Source: Comamonas testosteroni
GTDB taxonomy: Bacteria; Pseudomonadota; Gammaproteobacteria; Burkholderiales; Burkholderiaceae_C
Length of the DNA stretch: 64,000 nt
Direction of reading: 5' to 3'
Assembly (NCBI RefSeq): GCF_030505195.1
Contig: NZ_CP129672.1
Span: 5,614,501-5,678,500, forward strand
Shown in pieces: positions 26,173-35,087 of the stretch. The notes beneath the pieces are model-generated. The model searched no databases. It was not told the origin of the DNA and was given only the letters and a program-made list of their open reading frames with translations. Every line of letters begins with the position of its first letter. Within the stretch, counting starts at the first letter, position 1. The position numbers were made by a program, and so were the translations under genes.

Positions 26173-26556
26173 TCAGACTCTGAGTCTGAGAGTAGAGAGA
26201 AAAAGAGGGTCCGGAGGCGGTCGAACCTCCAAGGTGATGGGCCAGGACACTGCAAGTGCAGCATCAAATTCGAGCACTAGCGGCAGCTCCAACACCTGCA
26301 CGATGGCAGGTAATGACGCCACGGGCAGTTTGACTGCCTCGAAGGTCACATCCGGGGCATTAGTGTACTGATGACACAGAACCGGTTGCTGTTGGTCCAT
26401 ACCTTCGCATGGCATGCCGGCCTCCATCCTGGCCGTCATTGCGTCAACGCCTTCCTCCTGTGGGCAGACGTAACCCGCCAACGCCAGCTGTGCGAACAGC
26501 AGCGAAAGCACCACAAGGACTGCGGTGGATAGGCGGTGAATGCGACTTCGTAGCAT
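26173..26556 (-). CDS. small exported protein at head of the cus operon
   Basis: 127 residues from ATG 26556; TTG 26577 is an alternative. Signal peptide RLSTAVLVVLSLLFAQLALA, then a mature part with two cysteines and Met/Glu-rich segments (CPQEEGVDAMTARMEAGMP, CHQYTNAPDV) and a Pro-rich end. Short, cysteine-containing exported proteins of this kind precede several copper and Czc-type efflux operons; the job is unknown, perhaps periplasmic metal binding or sensing. It is 65 bp upstream of the original cusC ribosome site in the same direction, so it was probably the first gene of the operon. Confidence 0.6.
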   Translation of the reverse strand: MLRSRIHRLSTAVLVVLSLLFAQLALAGYVCPQEEGVDAMTARMEAGMPCEGMDQQQPVLCHQYTNAPDVTFEAVKLPVASLPAIVQVLELPLVLEFDAALAVSWPITLEVRPPPDPLFLSTLRLRV

Positions 26557-26577
26557 GGGAGCAGTTAGTGTAGTCAA

Positions 26578-27018
26578 TCTACCAGGGGTACGCGGTGATG
26601 GCCATACGTGACTACCGATCTTTAAATGCTACAGATCTTCGGCAAGCCAGTGGTTAACTCGCATCCTAGGAGCAAACGCTAAAGCTGTGTCTGAATGAAG
26701 CGCGACACCGTATGCACAACTCAGTTCTGAAGAAGGCGGTGTCCTGTCCCATCCTCAAGTTAATGGATGAGGACACATACAACGTGATGCTCGATAGCGA
26801 TATCTACCTCGTTGAGTCGGCGCATCGTTGACCCCAGTGTCGGCAACCCATGTGTGACGATTGCGATCATATGGGCCGAAATTCTTCCGGGCAATTTGTA
26901 GTTTGCTCAAGCTGATGTTCTACATGCAGAGGCCTCTGTTGATTGAGACCTCTGCGGTAGATCGGAACAAAGATGCAAGAAAGAGCTGCATCCACGATGC
27001 ATGCGTCTTTGATGGAGA
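26578..27018. other. intergenic stretch, presumed cus promoter region
   Basis: About 440 bp with no convincing gene. A 39-codon frame from ATG 26711 (MHNSVLKKAVSCPILK) is the longest plausible one but has no ribosome site and no match I recognise. The cus promoter must lie here, since the operon reads leftward from 26577. No clear CopR-like dyad was found in it. Confidence 0.4.
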
Positions 27019-27363
27019 TCAGCCTGCAAATGATTGGAGGCGAGCATCTCGCTCAGCTGGCGATTCATTACGCATTTCGTTGATCACTTGCTCGCGGGTT
27101 TTGCTCGATCCTGTCTCGGGAGTTCCACGGGGGAAATTGCTTTCACCGTAAGAAAGGCGGCCCTGCTTCATGGCAGCTTCAGTCTCGGCCTTGACTTGAG
27201 CTCGGGTTTTCTGGCTTACAAAGTGCTCCGGATGCACGATCACGCCTTGTTCATTGTTGGCTGGATGCTCGTAGGCTGCAGAGGCCATTCCAGGAAGAGC
27301 CAGGGTGACAACGGCAGCAACGCTTGCGAGTACAGAGGAAATGGAGATGCGGTTTTGAGACAT
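27019..27363 (-). CDS. DUF4148-family periplasmic protein
   Basis: 114 residues, AGGAG before ATG. A signal peptide (SSVLASVAAVVTLALPGMASA) is followed by repeated short motifs typical of DUF4148: SQKTRAQVKAETEAAMKQGRLSYGE and SKTREQVINEMRNESPAERD. The family is common in Burkholderiales and often lies beside two-component systems and metal genes; function is unknown. A CusR/CopR-like dyad (27473-27486) lies upstream, suggesting copper control. Confidence 0.85.
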   Translation of the reverse strand: MSQNRISISSVLASVAAVVTLALPGMASAAYEHPANNEQGVIVHPEHFVSQKTRAQVKAETEAAMKQGRLSYGESNFPRGTPETGSSKTREQVINEMRNESPAERDARLQSFAG

Positions 27364-27472
27364 GGTTGGCTCCTAAGACAGTTGATGAACACATCTCCTG
27401 GACCTTGATCAAGGTGAGGAGAAGATGGGTTGATCTTAAGAATCGGAGCCCAACAAAATCAGGACTGTCCGG

Positions 27473-27486
27473 TGACATTGTTGTCA
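27473..27486. promoter_or_regulatory. CusR/CopR-box-like dyad
   Basis: TGACA-TTGT-TGTCA, a perfect dyad differing by one base from the TGACAANNTTGTCA core of the E. coli CusR box. It lies about 110 bp upstream of the DUF4148 gene and is the best candidate site for the CopR encoded at 29390. Confidence 0.55.
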
Positions 27487-27601
27487 GCTTTTTCGCGACA
27501 GTTCTTATCCCAAATCTGCACACCAATAAGCCCTAAGCGAAAAGTGAAGACCAACGTAGTTGACGTACACAGCGTGCTCCAGTGCTTGTGCAGCTAGATG
27601 C

Positions 27602-27632
27602 TTGACATTCACATCATGTGAAGGATGAGACT
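27602..27632 (+). promoter_or_regulatory. MerR/CueR-type promoter of the CopZ-like gene
   Basis: TTGACA (-35, 27602-27607) is separated by 19 bp from a weak -10 (GAGACT, 27627-27632). The spacer holds the perfect palindrome TTCACAT-C-ATGTGAA. An over-long spacer filled by a dyad is the signature of promoters activated by MerR-family metal sensors. A near-identical promoter lies at 35029. No CueR gene is in the window. Confidence 0.75.
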
Positions 27633-27660
27633 TTAGCCACAAGCTTTAAAGGAGTACGTA

Positions 27661-27945
27661 ATGGCTATTTTTCGCATCAATGACATGAAATGTGGTGCCT
27701 GTGCCCCGCGGATTCAGCGCTCCATTTTGGCAATCGATGATGAAGCAAAGATCGGAGTGAATGCCCGAGATAAAACGGTGCAAGTCTCCGGCGATCTGAG
27801 CGACACCGACTACATGTTGGCTATCCAGGCCGCTGGATACACTCCAGAATTATTGGCGTTAGCCGAAGCCGAGCAGGCAAATGCTGAGAAGCCGCAGACG
27901 AAATGCTGCGACTCCACTTCAGTAAAGACATCTTGCTGCGGATAG
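27661..27945 (+). CDS. copZ: heavy-metal-associated (CopZ-like) protein
   Basis: 94 residues with AAAGGAG before ATG. HMA fold with NDMKCGACAPRI: the Cys-x-x-Cys of the copper site is CGAC at residues 11-14 (classic proteins have GMTCxxC). After about residue 70 a short tail adds two double-cysteine motifs (KCCDST, SCCG), giving extra metal ligands. It probably carries Cu(I) in the cytoplasm to the P-type ATPase at 35088, whose promoter is of the same type. Confidence 0.82.
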   Translation: MAIFRINDMKCGACAPRIQRSILAIDDEAKIGVNARDKTVQVSGDLSDTDYMLAIQAAGYTPELLALAEAEQANAEKPQTKCCDSTSVKTSCCG

Positions 27946-27985
27946 TGTCTTCTTGCTTTCAAGAAAAGCCTGTTTTCTGATCTGC

Positions 27986-29389
27986 TTAGGAAGTCGGCTG
28001 CGGAGTGGGGAATTTCAAGGTGAAGCGAGTTCGTCCATCGGCTGACGTGGCGGTAATGGAGCCTCCATGGGCTTCGACAATTGCTCGGGTGATTGCCAAA
28101 CCCAATCCGCTACCGTCTGAGTCCGGATGAGCCCTGGAAGGGTCAGCTCGGTAGAAGCGGTCAAATAACCTGGGCAGGACTTTGGGATCAATGTCCTGCC
28201 CTGTATTTTCCACAGTGACAAGTGTCCAGGAAGCGGAGGCCGCAATGTCGATGGTGACCATGCCTGCCTGCGGCGTGTAGCGCAAAGCATTAGATAGCAA
28301 ATTACTCACAGCACGATGGAACATCAGCCGATCACCATCAACGAGTCCATCGCCTTTTAACTTCAAATGAATTTGCTTTTCTTCCGCGACAGCCTCGTAG
28401 AACTCCAGCAATGCATACGCTTCTTGCTTTGCGAAGAATTGCTCCTTGCGCGGCAGGCTTACGCCCCGTTCAGTTTTGGCCAGGAATAGCATGTCTGACA
28501 CCATGCGAGCCAAACGCTGAAACTCTTCGGCATTAGAGGCAAGAATGTCTCGGTATGTCGCGGCATCACGCTTGGACGCCAGCACAACCTGAGTCTGCGT
28601 CAACAGGTTGCTGATGGGCGTACGCAGTTCATGGGCCAAATCAGACGCGAAATCTGTCAGCCGTTGAAAATCGTCCTGCAACCGATCCAGCATGCGATTG
28701 AGCTCATGCGCCAGGTCGGCCATTTCAACGGGCACAGCCTCGACCGGCATGCGCTCACTCATCTTCTGCCCCGTCACAACAGCTGCCCGTGATTTCATTT
28801 CTCGCAGCGGTGCCAGCCCTTGTCGAGCGGCGAGCCAAGACAGAAGCGAGCACAGCAAGATTGCAGCAATCACATAAATCGCGAAGCTCGCTCGAATTCC
28901 GTCGAGAAATTGAATGTGATGCTTGGTATCTGCAGCGATCAGTACCTTTAATGGTGACGGTGCGTAGGCCGGTAGCGTCTCAAAGCTCAAGATGTGGAAT
29001 TCTGCGTCTGCATGCCGCCACACCCCAAACGATCCTTCCTTGTCGATAAAAGCCGAGTTGCGATCCGGCACTGCAAAGCCGGATGCGGGCGATTGAAATA
29101 CGGTTTCTCCTTGGGCATCTTTCACCTGGACTTGAAGATCCTCGTGATAGTTCAGTGCCTCATTTAAACGCCAACGAGCATCATCGACCGACTTGGTGTT
29201 CTGGAGAATTTTCTCGATCAAATGTCGCTTGTCCTGAAGCGTCATTCGGTCCAATTCCACGAAATGCTTTTCTGTAACGACTAGGAATAGGCCGCCTAGA
29301 CCTAGCACTACGGCTGCCGCAACAGCCGTGAAAAATAGTGCCAAACGGCTCGTTAAAGAGAGCTTTCCCTTGCGAGTGAGACGCTGCAC
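27986..29389 (-). CDS. copS: CopS/CusS-type heavy-metal sensor histidine kinase
   Basis: 467 residues, GTG start at 29389 right after the copR stop, with GAGGAGG. Two membrane segments (about 15-35 and 165-188) enclose a periplasmic sensor loop. HAMP, the phospho-acceptor LAHELRTPISNLLTQTQ (His near 252) and an ATPase domain with N box (LLSNALRYTP), PSRAHPDSDGSGLGLAI (G2) follow. It senses periplasmic copper/silver and phosphorylates CopR. Convergent with copZ-like gene. Confidence 0.92.
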   Translation of the reverse strand: MQRLTRKGKLSLTSRLALFFTAVAAAVVLGLGGLFLVVTEKHFVELDRMTLQDKRHLIEKILQNTKSVDDARWRLNEALNYHEDLQVQVKDAQGETVFQSPASGFAVPDRNSAFIDKEGSFGVWRHADAEFHILSFETLPAYAPSPLKVLIAADTKHHIQFLDGIRASFAIYVIAAILLCSLLSWLAARQGLAPLREMKSRAAVVTGQKMSERMPVEAVPVEMADLAHELNRMLDRLQDDFQRLTDFASDLAHELRTPISNLLTQTQVVLASKRDAATYRDILASNAEEFQRLARMVSDMLFLAKTERGVSLPRKEQFFAKQEAYALLEFYEAVAEEKQIHLKLKGDGLVDGDRLMFHRAVSNLLSNALRYTPQAGMVTIDIAASASWTLVTVENTGQDIDPKVLPRLFDRFYRADPSRAHPDSDGSGLGLAITRAIVEAHGGSITATSADGRTRFTLKFPTPQPTS

Positions 29390-30073
29390 CTATTCCTCCT
29401 CAGGGACTTCAAGCACATAGCCCATGCCCCTTACGGTCTGGATCAGTTTGATCGAGTGGCCTTCGTCAATTTTGACTCGCAGACGGCGCATGGCCACCTC
29501 AATGACGTTGGTGTCGCTGTCGAAATTCATGTCCCATACCTGCGATGCGATCAATGAACGTGGCAGCACTTCACCATGTCGGCGCATCAGCAACTCTAAG
29601 AGTCCGAACTCTTTGGCTGTGAGGTCAACACGCTTGCCATTGCGAGATACGCGACGACGCAGCAGGTCTAGCTCAAGATCTGCAACAGTCAGAGTAGTAC
29701 CTTCGTTGGCCGGATGTCCACGTCTCAGAATGATGCGAACTCTGGCGAGTAGCTCTGCGAACGAAAACGGCTTTACCAGGTAATCATCTGCGCCGAGCTC
29801 TAGACCTTTGACACGGTCCTCGACATGGTCCCGTGCAGTAAGAAACAGGACCGGCATATGTAGTCCCCGATCACGCAGAGACTGGAGCACCTGCCAACCA
29901 TTGAGGCCCGGCAGCATGACATCCAAGATCACCAAGGAGTATTCACCTTGCAGGGCCAGATGTAAGCCGTCTGAGCCATTTGGGACGAGGTCAGCAATGT
30001 AGCCAGCCTCGGTCAGTCCTTGGCGCAGGTACTCACCTGTTTTAGGCTCATCTTCGACAATCAAAATCCTCAT
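29390..30073 (-). CDS. copR: CopR/CusR-type response regulator
   Basis: 227 residues from ATG 30073 ([16 protein letters not shown]), GGAG upstream; the longer frame lacks a ribosome site. Receiver domain with acidic ED pair, phospho-acceptor in [12 protein letters not shown] (near residue 51) and KPF; OmpR-type winged helix in the C-terminus ([26 protein letters not shown]). Activates copper-resistance promoters. Divergent from copABCD, with ATTACAT-type dyads in the gap. Confidence 0.94.
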   Translation of the reverse strand: MRILIVEDEPKTGEYLRQGLTEAGYIADLVPNGSDGLHLALQGEYSLVILDVMLPGLNGWQVLQSLRDRGLHMPVLFLTARDHVEDRVKGLELGADDYLVKPFSFAELLARVRIILRRGHPANEGTTLTVADLELDLLRRRVSRNGKRVDLTAKEFGLLELLMRRHGEVLPRSLIASQVWDMNFDSDTNVIEVAMRRLRVKIDEGHSIKLIQTVRGMGYVLEVPEEE

Positions 30074-30303
30074 GTACTCGCTCCGCTGCAGTGGACGATC
30101 AAGAGTGTGCCGAGTTTGATGCCCTCTGACATGAAGATAAGAAAAATGTAATGTTCCTGAAATCCTGGCGATAGAAAGGCTCAACACGGCCTTGTTGTTC
30201 CCTCCTGGGAAGCCATCAAGCGTGGTGAGCAGAGTGAACCTTCTGGTTGCAACGAGGGCATTGCTGGATAAAAGCCCTCTGCTGCACCAAACATGACGCG
30301 AGC

Positions 30304-30319
30304 ATTACATGAATGTAAT
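30304..30319. promoter_or_regulatory. cop-box-like dyad in the copR/copA gap
   Basis: ATTACAT-GA-ATGTAAT, a perfect 7-bp dyad. Another ATGTAAT half-site is at 30146-30152, near the copR promoter side. The site suits binding of CopR to control both copABCD and copRS. The rest of 30074-30439 shows no gene. Confidence 0.6.
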
Positions 30320-30439
30320 GAATGAGTCACTCCACCGAAATTCAGCGCGCCCTAGCATACTGAACATATCGAGCGCTCATTGCATCAGGCAAGCGTTACC
30401 GAAAACGAATTTCTTGGAAGCTCTGGAGGATTTCACCTT

Positions 30440-32365
30440 ATGCCGCGTCATTCGCCATTTTTTGTCACTCCCATTCAAGGGTTCTCTCGTCGGCGCTTCG
30501 TTCAGGGGCTGGCCGCAGGAGGCGTTCTGGCGGGCCTGTCAACGCAGTCGCTCATGGCATTCGCACAGCAGAGCTCCACAGTCCGCGGGGCCGCTCCGGT
30601 GCTGAAGGGTAACGAGTTCGATTTGGTGATCGCCGAGTCCGCCGTGAACTTTACGGGCAAGCCAGGGATGGCGACAACGATCAATGGATCGCTTCCTGCA
30701 CCAACCCTGCGCTGGCGAGAGGGTGAGACGGTGACGATTCGCGTCACGAACAAGCTTCGCGAGGCCACTTCTATTCATTGGCACGGCATTATCTTGCCCT
30801 ACCAGATGGACGGAGTTCCAGGCATCAGCTTTGCGGGCATTCCTCCTGGAGAGACGTTTACCTACCGCTTCAAGGTTCAGCAAAGCGGTTCCTACTGGTA
30901 TCACTCACATTCAGGCATGCAGGAGCTCACCGGCATGTATGGAGCAATCATCATTGATCCCGCAGGCCCTGAGACTATCCGTGCAGATCGTGACCATGTC
31001 GTGCTCTTCTCTGACTGGACTGACGAAGACCCCATGCGCGTTTTCGCAAAGCTCAAGGTTCAGGGCGACTACTACAACTACAACCAGCCCACGGTCTTTG
31101 ATTTCTTCCGTGATGCATCGCGCGATGGCGTGTCAGCGGCATTAGACAAGCGCAAGATGTGGAACGAGATGCGCATGAATCCAACGGATTTAGCCGACCT
31201 CTCTTCTGCGACCCTGACCTACCTCGCAAATGGCGTCACGCCTGCCGGCAATTGGACTGCTCTTTTCCGCCCGGGCGAGCGTGTTCGACTGCGCATGGTC
31301 AACGGCGCGGGCAATACCTTCTATGACGTACGTATTCCGGGTCTGAAGCTCACTGTGGTGCATGTTGACGGCGTCGACGTAGAGCCTGTGACTGTCGATG
31401 AATTCCGATTCGGCCCTGGCGAAACCATAGACGTGATTGTCGAGCCACGTGATGACGCCTATACGATTTTTGCCCAGTCGATGGACCGAACAGGCTACGC
31501 ACGCGCTACGTTAGCAGTGCGCGAAGGTCTACAAGCTCCTGTCCCTGCACTCGATCCCGTCGAATGGCTGGGTATGAGCGACATGATGGGCGCCATGAGC
31601 CATGGCAGTTCCGGAGCCGACATGGACATGACCGGCATGTCTGGGATGACCGGCATGTCTGGGATGACCGGCATGTCTGGGATGACCGGCATGTCTGGGA
31701 TGACAGGTATGGCCGGGATGGCTGGTATGTCGGGGGCAATGGCCGGCATGGATCATGGTGCGATGGCCGGCATGAATCACGGTGGTATGGCGATGGACCA
31801 TAGTCAGCATGCCAAGTCTGCTGGGGGCTTGGCAGTGCCCAGCACCACCGCACGCCATGCTCGCACTGAATATGGCGCAAGAACAGATATGCGAGTCGAT
31901 ATGGCCCGCACCAATCTTGACGATCCCGGTATCGGTCTGCGCAATAACGGCAGACGGGTGCTGACCTTGGCAGATCTGCATACACCTTCAGGTCCGATGG
32001 ACTCGCGCGGTCCTGGACGAGAGGTGGAGTTGCACCTGACGGGCAATATGGAGCGTTATTCCTGGTCTCTTGATGGATTGGAGTTCGGGCAATCAACGCC
32101 TGTTCACTTCCGTCACGGCGAGCGTTTGCGAGTCATCCTGCACAACGACACGATGATGACTCACCCTATGCACTTGCATGGGATGTGGAGTGAACTGGAG
32201 AGCCCTGATGGTCGATTCCTCGCCCGTCGACACACCTTGCCAGTACAGCCTGCACAACGCATCAGCTTCTTGGTGACGGCAGATGCTCTGGGGCGCTGGG
32301 CATGGCATTGCCACCTGATGTTCCACATGGATGCAGGCATGTTCCGCGAAGTCGTAGTGTCTTGA
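30440..32365 (+). CDS. copA: CopA/PcoA-type periplasmic multicopper oxidase
   Basis: 641 residues from ATG 30440 (GGAGG at 30424); TTG 30380 is unlikely. Twin-arginine signal (FSRRRFVQGLAAGGVLAGL). Copper motifs: HWHG near 112, YWYHSHSG near 153, HPMHLHGMW near 575 and WHCHLMFHMDAGM near 621, giving the type 1 and trinuclear centres. Residues about 390-455 form a Met/His-rich domain (repeats of MTGMSG, then AGMDHGAMAGMNHGG) that can hold many Cu(I) ions. It oxidises Cu(I) in the periplasm. First gene of copABCD. Confidence 0.94.
   Translation: MPRHSPFFVTPIQGFSRRRFVQGLAAGGVLAGLSTQSLMAFAQQSSTVRGAAPVLKGNEFDLVIAESAVNFTGKPGMATTINGSLPAPTLRWREGETVTIRVTNKLREATSIHWHGIILPYQMDGVPGISFAGIPPGETFTYRFKVQQSGSYWYHSHSGMQELTGMYGAIIIDPAGPETIRADRDHVVLFSDWTDEDPMRVFAKLKVQGDYYNYNQPTVFDFFRDASRDGVSAALDKRKMWNEMRMNPTDLADLSSATLTYLANGVTPAGNWTALFRPGERVRLRMVNGAGNTFYDVRIPGLKLTVVHVDGVDVEPVTVDEFRFGPGETIDVIVEPRDDAYTIFAQSMDRTGYARATLAVREGLQAPVPALDPVEWLGMSDMMGAMSHGSSGADMDMTGMSGMTGMSGMTGMSGMTGMSGMTGMAGMAGMSGAMAGMDHGAMAGMNHGGMAMDHSQHAKSAGGLAVPSTTARHARTEYGARTDMRVDMARTNLDDPGIGLRNNGRRVLTLADLHTPSGPMDSRGPGREVELHLTGNMERYSWSLDGLEFGQSTPVHFRHGERLRVILHNDTMMTHPMHLHGMWSELESPDGRFLARRHTLPVQPAQRISFLVTADALGRWAWHCHLMFHMDAGMFREVVVS
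31628..31717 (+). repeat. 18-bp tandem repeats within copA
   Basis: ATGACCGGCATGTCTGGG is repeated perfectly four times (31628-31699), with a degenerate fifth copy. It encodes MTGMSG, so copy-number slippage changes the number of Met ligands without a frameshift. Confidence 0.9.
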
Positions 32366-32390
32366 ACAAACCTCACAAGGAAGATCAAAA

Positions 32391-33362
32391 ATGTCCAAAG
32401 CACTCCCTATTCGTGCATTGTCCACTGCGCTCCTCGCTCTGGTGAGTATGGCGGCCCAAGCGCAAAGCGACCATTCATCGCATGGCCAAGCGGATATGCA
32501 AATGGAAGCACCGGCAAGCCCTGCCGCAACTGCAGCTGATCCACATGCAGGTCATGGTGCTATGACCGGCAGCGCTGCAAGCGGCCCTGCGATGGATCAC
32601 GGCAGCATGCAGATGCAAGGGGGATCCGCACCTCCAGATGCTCGCGACCCTCATGGGTATTCCAATGGGTTGACCTTGGGATCGGGCGATTACGCGGTGC
32701 CTGGCGTCCCGCGCTTGATGCTTGCGGACGAGCATACCTTTGCCTCGCTGCGTGGTGAGACCCTGGAACGCCGTTTTTCACGCAGAGGTGATGATTCAAC
32801 GGCCTATGACTTGCAAGCATGGTACGGGACCTCATACAACAAAGCTGTCTTGAAGGCAGAAGGTGACGTCGCCAAAGGAAAGCTCGAAGAGTCTCGCACC
32901 GAACTGCTTTGGAGCCGTGCCGCCACGACCTATTGGGATACACAGTTGGGTCTGCGCTTAGACAACGGCGTGGGACCTAGCCGTCAATGGCTGGCATTTG
33001 GTGTACAGGGCCTGGCCCCTTACTGGTTCGAGCTGGAGGCTACAGCCTATGTCGGCAGTGGCGGCAGAACTGCGCTTCGCCTAAATGCAAGCTACGAACT
33101 ATTGCTGACTCAACGCTTGATCCTTGAGCCTAGAGCTGAAATGCAGTTTTACGGCAAGGATGATCCAGAGCGGCATATCGGCAAGGGCCTAGCCGAAGCA
33201 TCTGCTGGCCTGCGACTGCGCTACGAGTTCAGCCGTCAGTTCGCTCCATATATCGGAGTGGAACGTGCGGGAAGTTTCGGGCGAACCGCAGATCTCGTTC
33301 GTGCCGACGGTGGCCGTGCGCAGCAAACACGTTGGGTGGCCGGTGTCCGCTTCTGGTTCTAG
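32391..33362 (+). CDS. copB: CopB/PcoB-type outer-membrane copper protein
   Basis: 323 residues. Signal peptide (LSTALLALVSMAAQAQ), then a His/Met-rich flexible region (SDHSSHGQADMQM, HAGHGAMTG, MDHGSMQMQGG), then a beta-barrel domain (YDLQAWYGTSYNKAVLKAEGD onward) ending in VAGVRFWF with the C-terminal aromatic needed for barrel insertion. Expected to sit in the outer membrane and sequester or move copper. 25 bp after copA. Confidence 0.92.
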   Translation: MSKALPIRALSTALLALVSMAAQAQSDHSSHGQADMQMEAPASPAATAADPHAGHGAMTGSAASGPAMDHGSMQMQGGSAPPDARDPHGYSNGLTLGSGDYAVPGVPRLMLADEHTFASLRGETLERRFSRRGDDSTAYDLQAWYGTSYNKAVLKAEGDVAKGKLEESRTELLWSRAATTYWDTQLGLRLDNGVGPSRQWLAFGVQGLAPYWFELEATAYVGSGGRTALRLNASYELLLTQRLILEPRAEMQFYGKDDPERHIGKGLAEASAGLRLRYEFSRQFAPYIGVERAGSFGRTADLVRADGGRAQQTRWVAGVRFWF

Positions 33363-33384
33363 CCAGACCAATGTCCCCTTCCTA

Positions 33385-33410
33385 GTTGGCGCGTCCTTGG
33401 GAGCGCCAAC
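33385..33410 (+). other. intercistronic hairpin copB-copC
   Basis: GTTGGCGC (33385-33392) with GCGCCAAC (33403-33410), loop of 10. There is no U-run, so it is more likely an mRNA-stability or processing element than a terminator. Confidence 0.5.
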
Positions 33411-33472
33411 TCTACAGACCTAGATTCGACATCTGTTTTCAAACCACCATCACACTTCGATAGGAGTCTCTC

Positions 33473-33859
33473 ATGAACCGCTCAAACCTGGTCGCTAAGT
33501 TCATCGCGCCAATTGCCGCAACACTGTTCGCTTCCGCAGCATTTGCACATCCTTCGTTAGTTTCCTCCTCTCCTGCGGATAAGTCGCAGGTCGCGGCACC
33601 TGCCACGATTGAGTTGAAGTTCTCTGAGACGCTGGTTCCTCAGTTCTCGGCAGCGAACTTGATCATGACGGGGATGCCCGGAATGCCGAACCACGGCGCA
33701 ATGAAGGTCAGCGCAAGCGTCTCTGGCGCTAGCGATGGCAAAACCATGGTCATTACTCCCGCTCAGACGCTTCAACCCGGTGCCTATCGCGTGGATTGGC
33801 GTGCAGTGTCGTCAGACACACACCCTATCAATGGCAACGTCACATTCCAGGTGAAGTAA
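33473..33859 (+). CDS. copC: CopC periplasmic copper-binding protein
   Basis: 128 residues. Signal peptide ending SAAFA, with His at the mature N-terminus (HPSLVSSSPADKS), the copper-site residue of CopC. The beta-barrel contains the Met-rich loop MTGMPGMPNHGAMK for Cu(I) and ends SSDTHPINGNVTFQVK, whose His-containing turn completes the Cu(II) site. Carries copper in the periplasm and delivers it to CopD. Followed by copD after 4 bp. Confidence 0.94.
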   Translation: MNRSNLVAKFIAPIAATLFASAAFAHPSLVSSSPADKSQVAAPATIELKFSETLVPQFSAANLIMTGMPGMPNHGAMKVSASVSGASDGKTMVITPAQTLQPGAYRVDWRAVSSDTHPINGNVTFQVK

Positions 33860-33863
33860 GCAA

Positions 33864-34790
33864 ATGGCCGAGGATTGGTTCACCATCGTATTGCGCCTTG
33901 CGCTGTATCTGGACATGGCAGCGGCCTTTGGCGTCGCCATGTTTGGCGTTTATGCCCTTGGCCATGACGAGCGATCCTTGGCAATTGCGCGCTGCTATCG
34001 AATATGTGTCGGTGCATTTTCAGCATTCGGAATTGGCCTGTCCGTGGTCAGCATGACAGTCCTTGCCAAGGCCATGTCCGGTGCTCAAACTTACTCCGAG
34101 TTGTCAACGCATATCTTCGAGATGCTCATCACCGGCACTCACATGGGCCTTGCTTGGTGCATTCGTATTCTTGCGCTAACGCTTTGCATCTTGATTGCCC
34201 TAGTGAAGTTCAATCCAACGTTTCGCTTCGTTGCCATGTCCGCATCTAGCGGTGTAGCGCTGGCGACACTGGCCTGGGCTGGTCATGGAGCGATGGACGA
34301 TGGAATGCGTGGATACATCCACCTTGCTTCAGACATCTCCCACCTCTGGGCAGCAGGTGCATGGGTCGGCGCGTTGCTTGCTTTTTTGATCTTAGCCACA
34401 CGTAGGGCAAATGCGACACAGGACACCGTAGCCATATTGAGCCGCACATCAAACGGCTTCGCCCATGTCGGAACTCTGATCGTTTTCGTTCTTGCAATCA
34501 GTGGTGTAGTCAACTATGTATTGATCGCAGGGCCTTCGCTTGATCCGCTTGTTTCGACACTCTATGGTCAGTTGCTGCTAGGCAAGCTAATGCTGGTTCT
34601 CGGAATGCTTGCTTTGGCAGCTGCAAATCGGTTCCGGCTTAGTCCAAGTCTGGAGGCATCATTGGGTTCAGGGAATCGTGCGCAAGCAGTCTCTAAGCTA
34701 CGACAGAGCCTGTTCATGGAGACAACACTTGCAGTTCTAGTTTTGGCGAGTGTGGCTTGGTTAGGCATTCTTTCCCCAAAAGGAATTTGA
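33864..34790 (+). CDS. copD: CopD inner-membrane copper protein
   Basis: 308 residues with about eight membrane segments. Membrane histidine/methionine motifs such as THMGLAWCIR, WAGHGAMDDG, RGYIHLASDISHLWAAGAWVGAL match CopD/YcnJ proteins. It imports copper into the cytoplasm or works with CopC in periplasmic handling; in resistance operons it goes with copABC. Only 4 bp separate it from copC. Confidence 0.9.
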   Translation: MAEDWFTIVLRLALYLDMAAAFGVAMFGVYALGHDERSLAIARCYRICVGAFSAFGIGLSVVSMTVLAKAMSGAQTYSELSTHIFEMLITGTHMGLAWCIRILALTLCILIALVKFNPTFRFVAMSASSGVALATLAWAGHGAMDDGMRGYIHLASDISHLWAAGAWVGALLAFLILATRRANATQDTVAILSRTSNGFAHVGTLIVFVLAISGVVNYVLIAGPSLDPLVSTLYGQLLLGKLMLVLGMLALAAANRFRLSPSLEASLGSGNRAQAVSKLRQSLFMETTLAVLVLASVAWLGILSPKGI

Positions 34791-35028
34791 TCCACCGAGA
34801 TCAGCCACCGATAGCAGTTGCGAGAGCTGCGCTCAGAAACAGGCACTGAGAGAGAGGGTGTGTTTCGTTCTAGGATTCATGCCAGGACGACCTCCGTGTC
34901 ATTTAGTCATGGCAAAGGCCATCTCAACCCAAGAACCAGCACTTAAGTTGAGATGGTCACAAGCACCGCACTTTGGTTGCGGTATCTCAGAATAGGTGGA
35001 TAGAGTTGTTTTTCGAGCAGATTCTGGC

Positions 35029-35059
35029 TTGACATTCACATGGTGTAAGGGCCAAGAAT
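35029..35059 (+). promoter_or_regulatory. MerR/CueR-type promoter of the copper P-type ATPase gene
   Basis: TTGACA (35029-35034) and AAGAAT (35054-35059) are 19 bp apart, with TTCACATGGTGTAA in the spacer. It shares TTGACATTCACAT with the promoter at 27602. Copper induction through a chromosomal CueR-like protein is inferred. Confidence 0.75.
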
Positions 35060-35087
35060 CGATCCAACACTGTGAAGGGCCATCTGC

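Noticed and set aside
26711..26830. 39-codon frame upstream of the DUF4148 gene
   Set aside because: There is no ribosome site and no recognisable family; kept as intergenic.
31495..32096. Long minus-strand frames over copA, with periodic peptides
   Set aside because: They are shadows of the 18-bp in-frame repeat and of the strongly coding plus strand.
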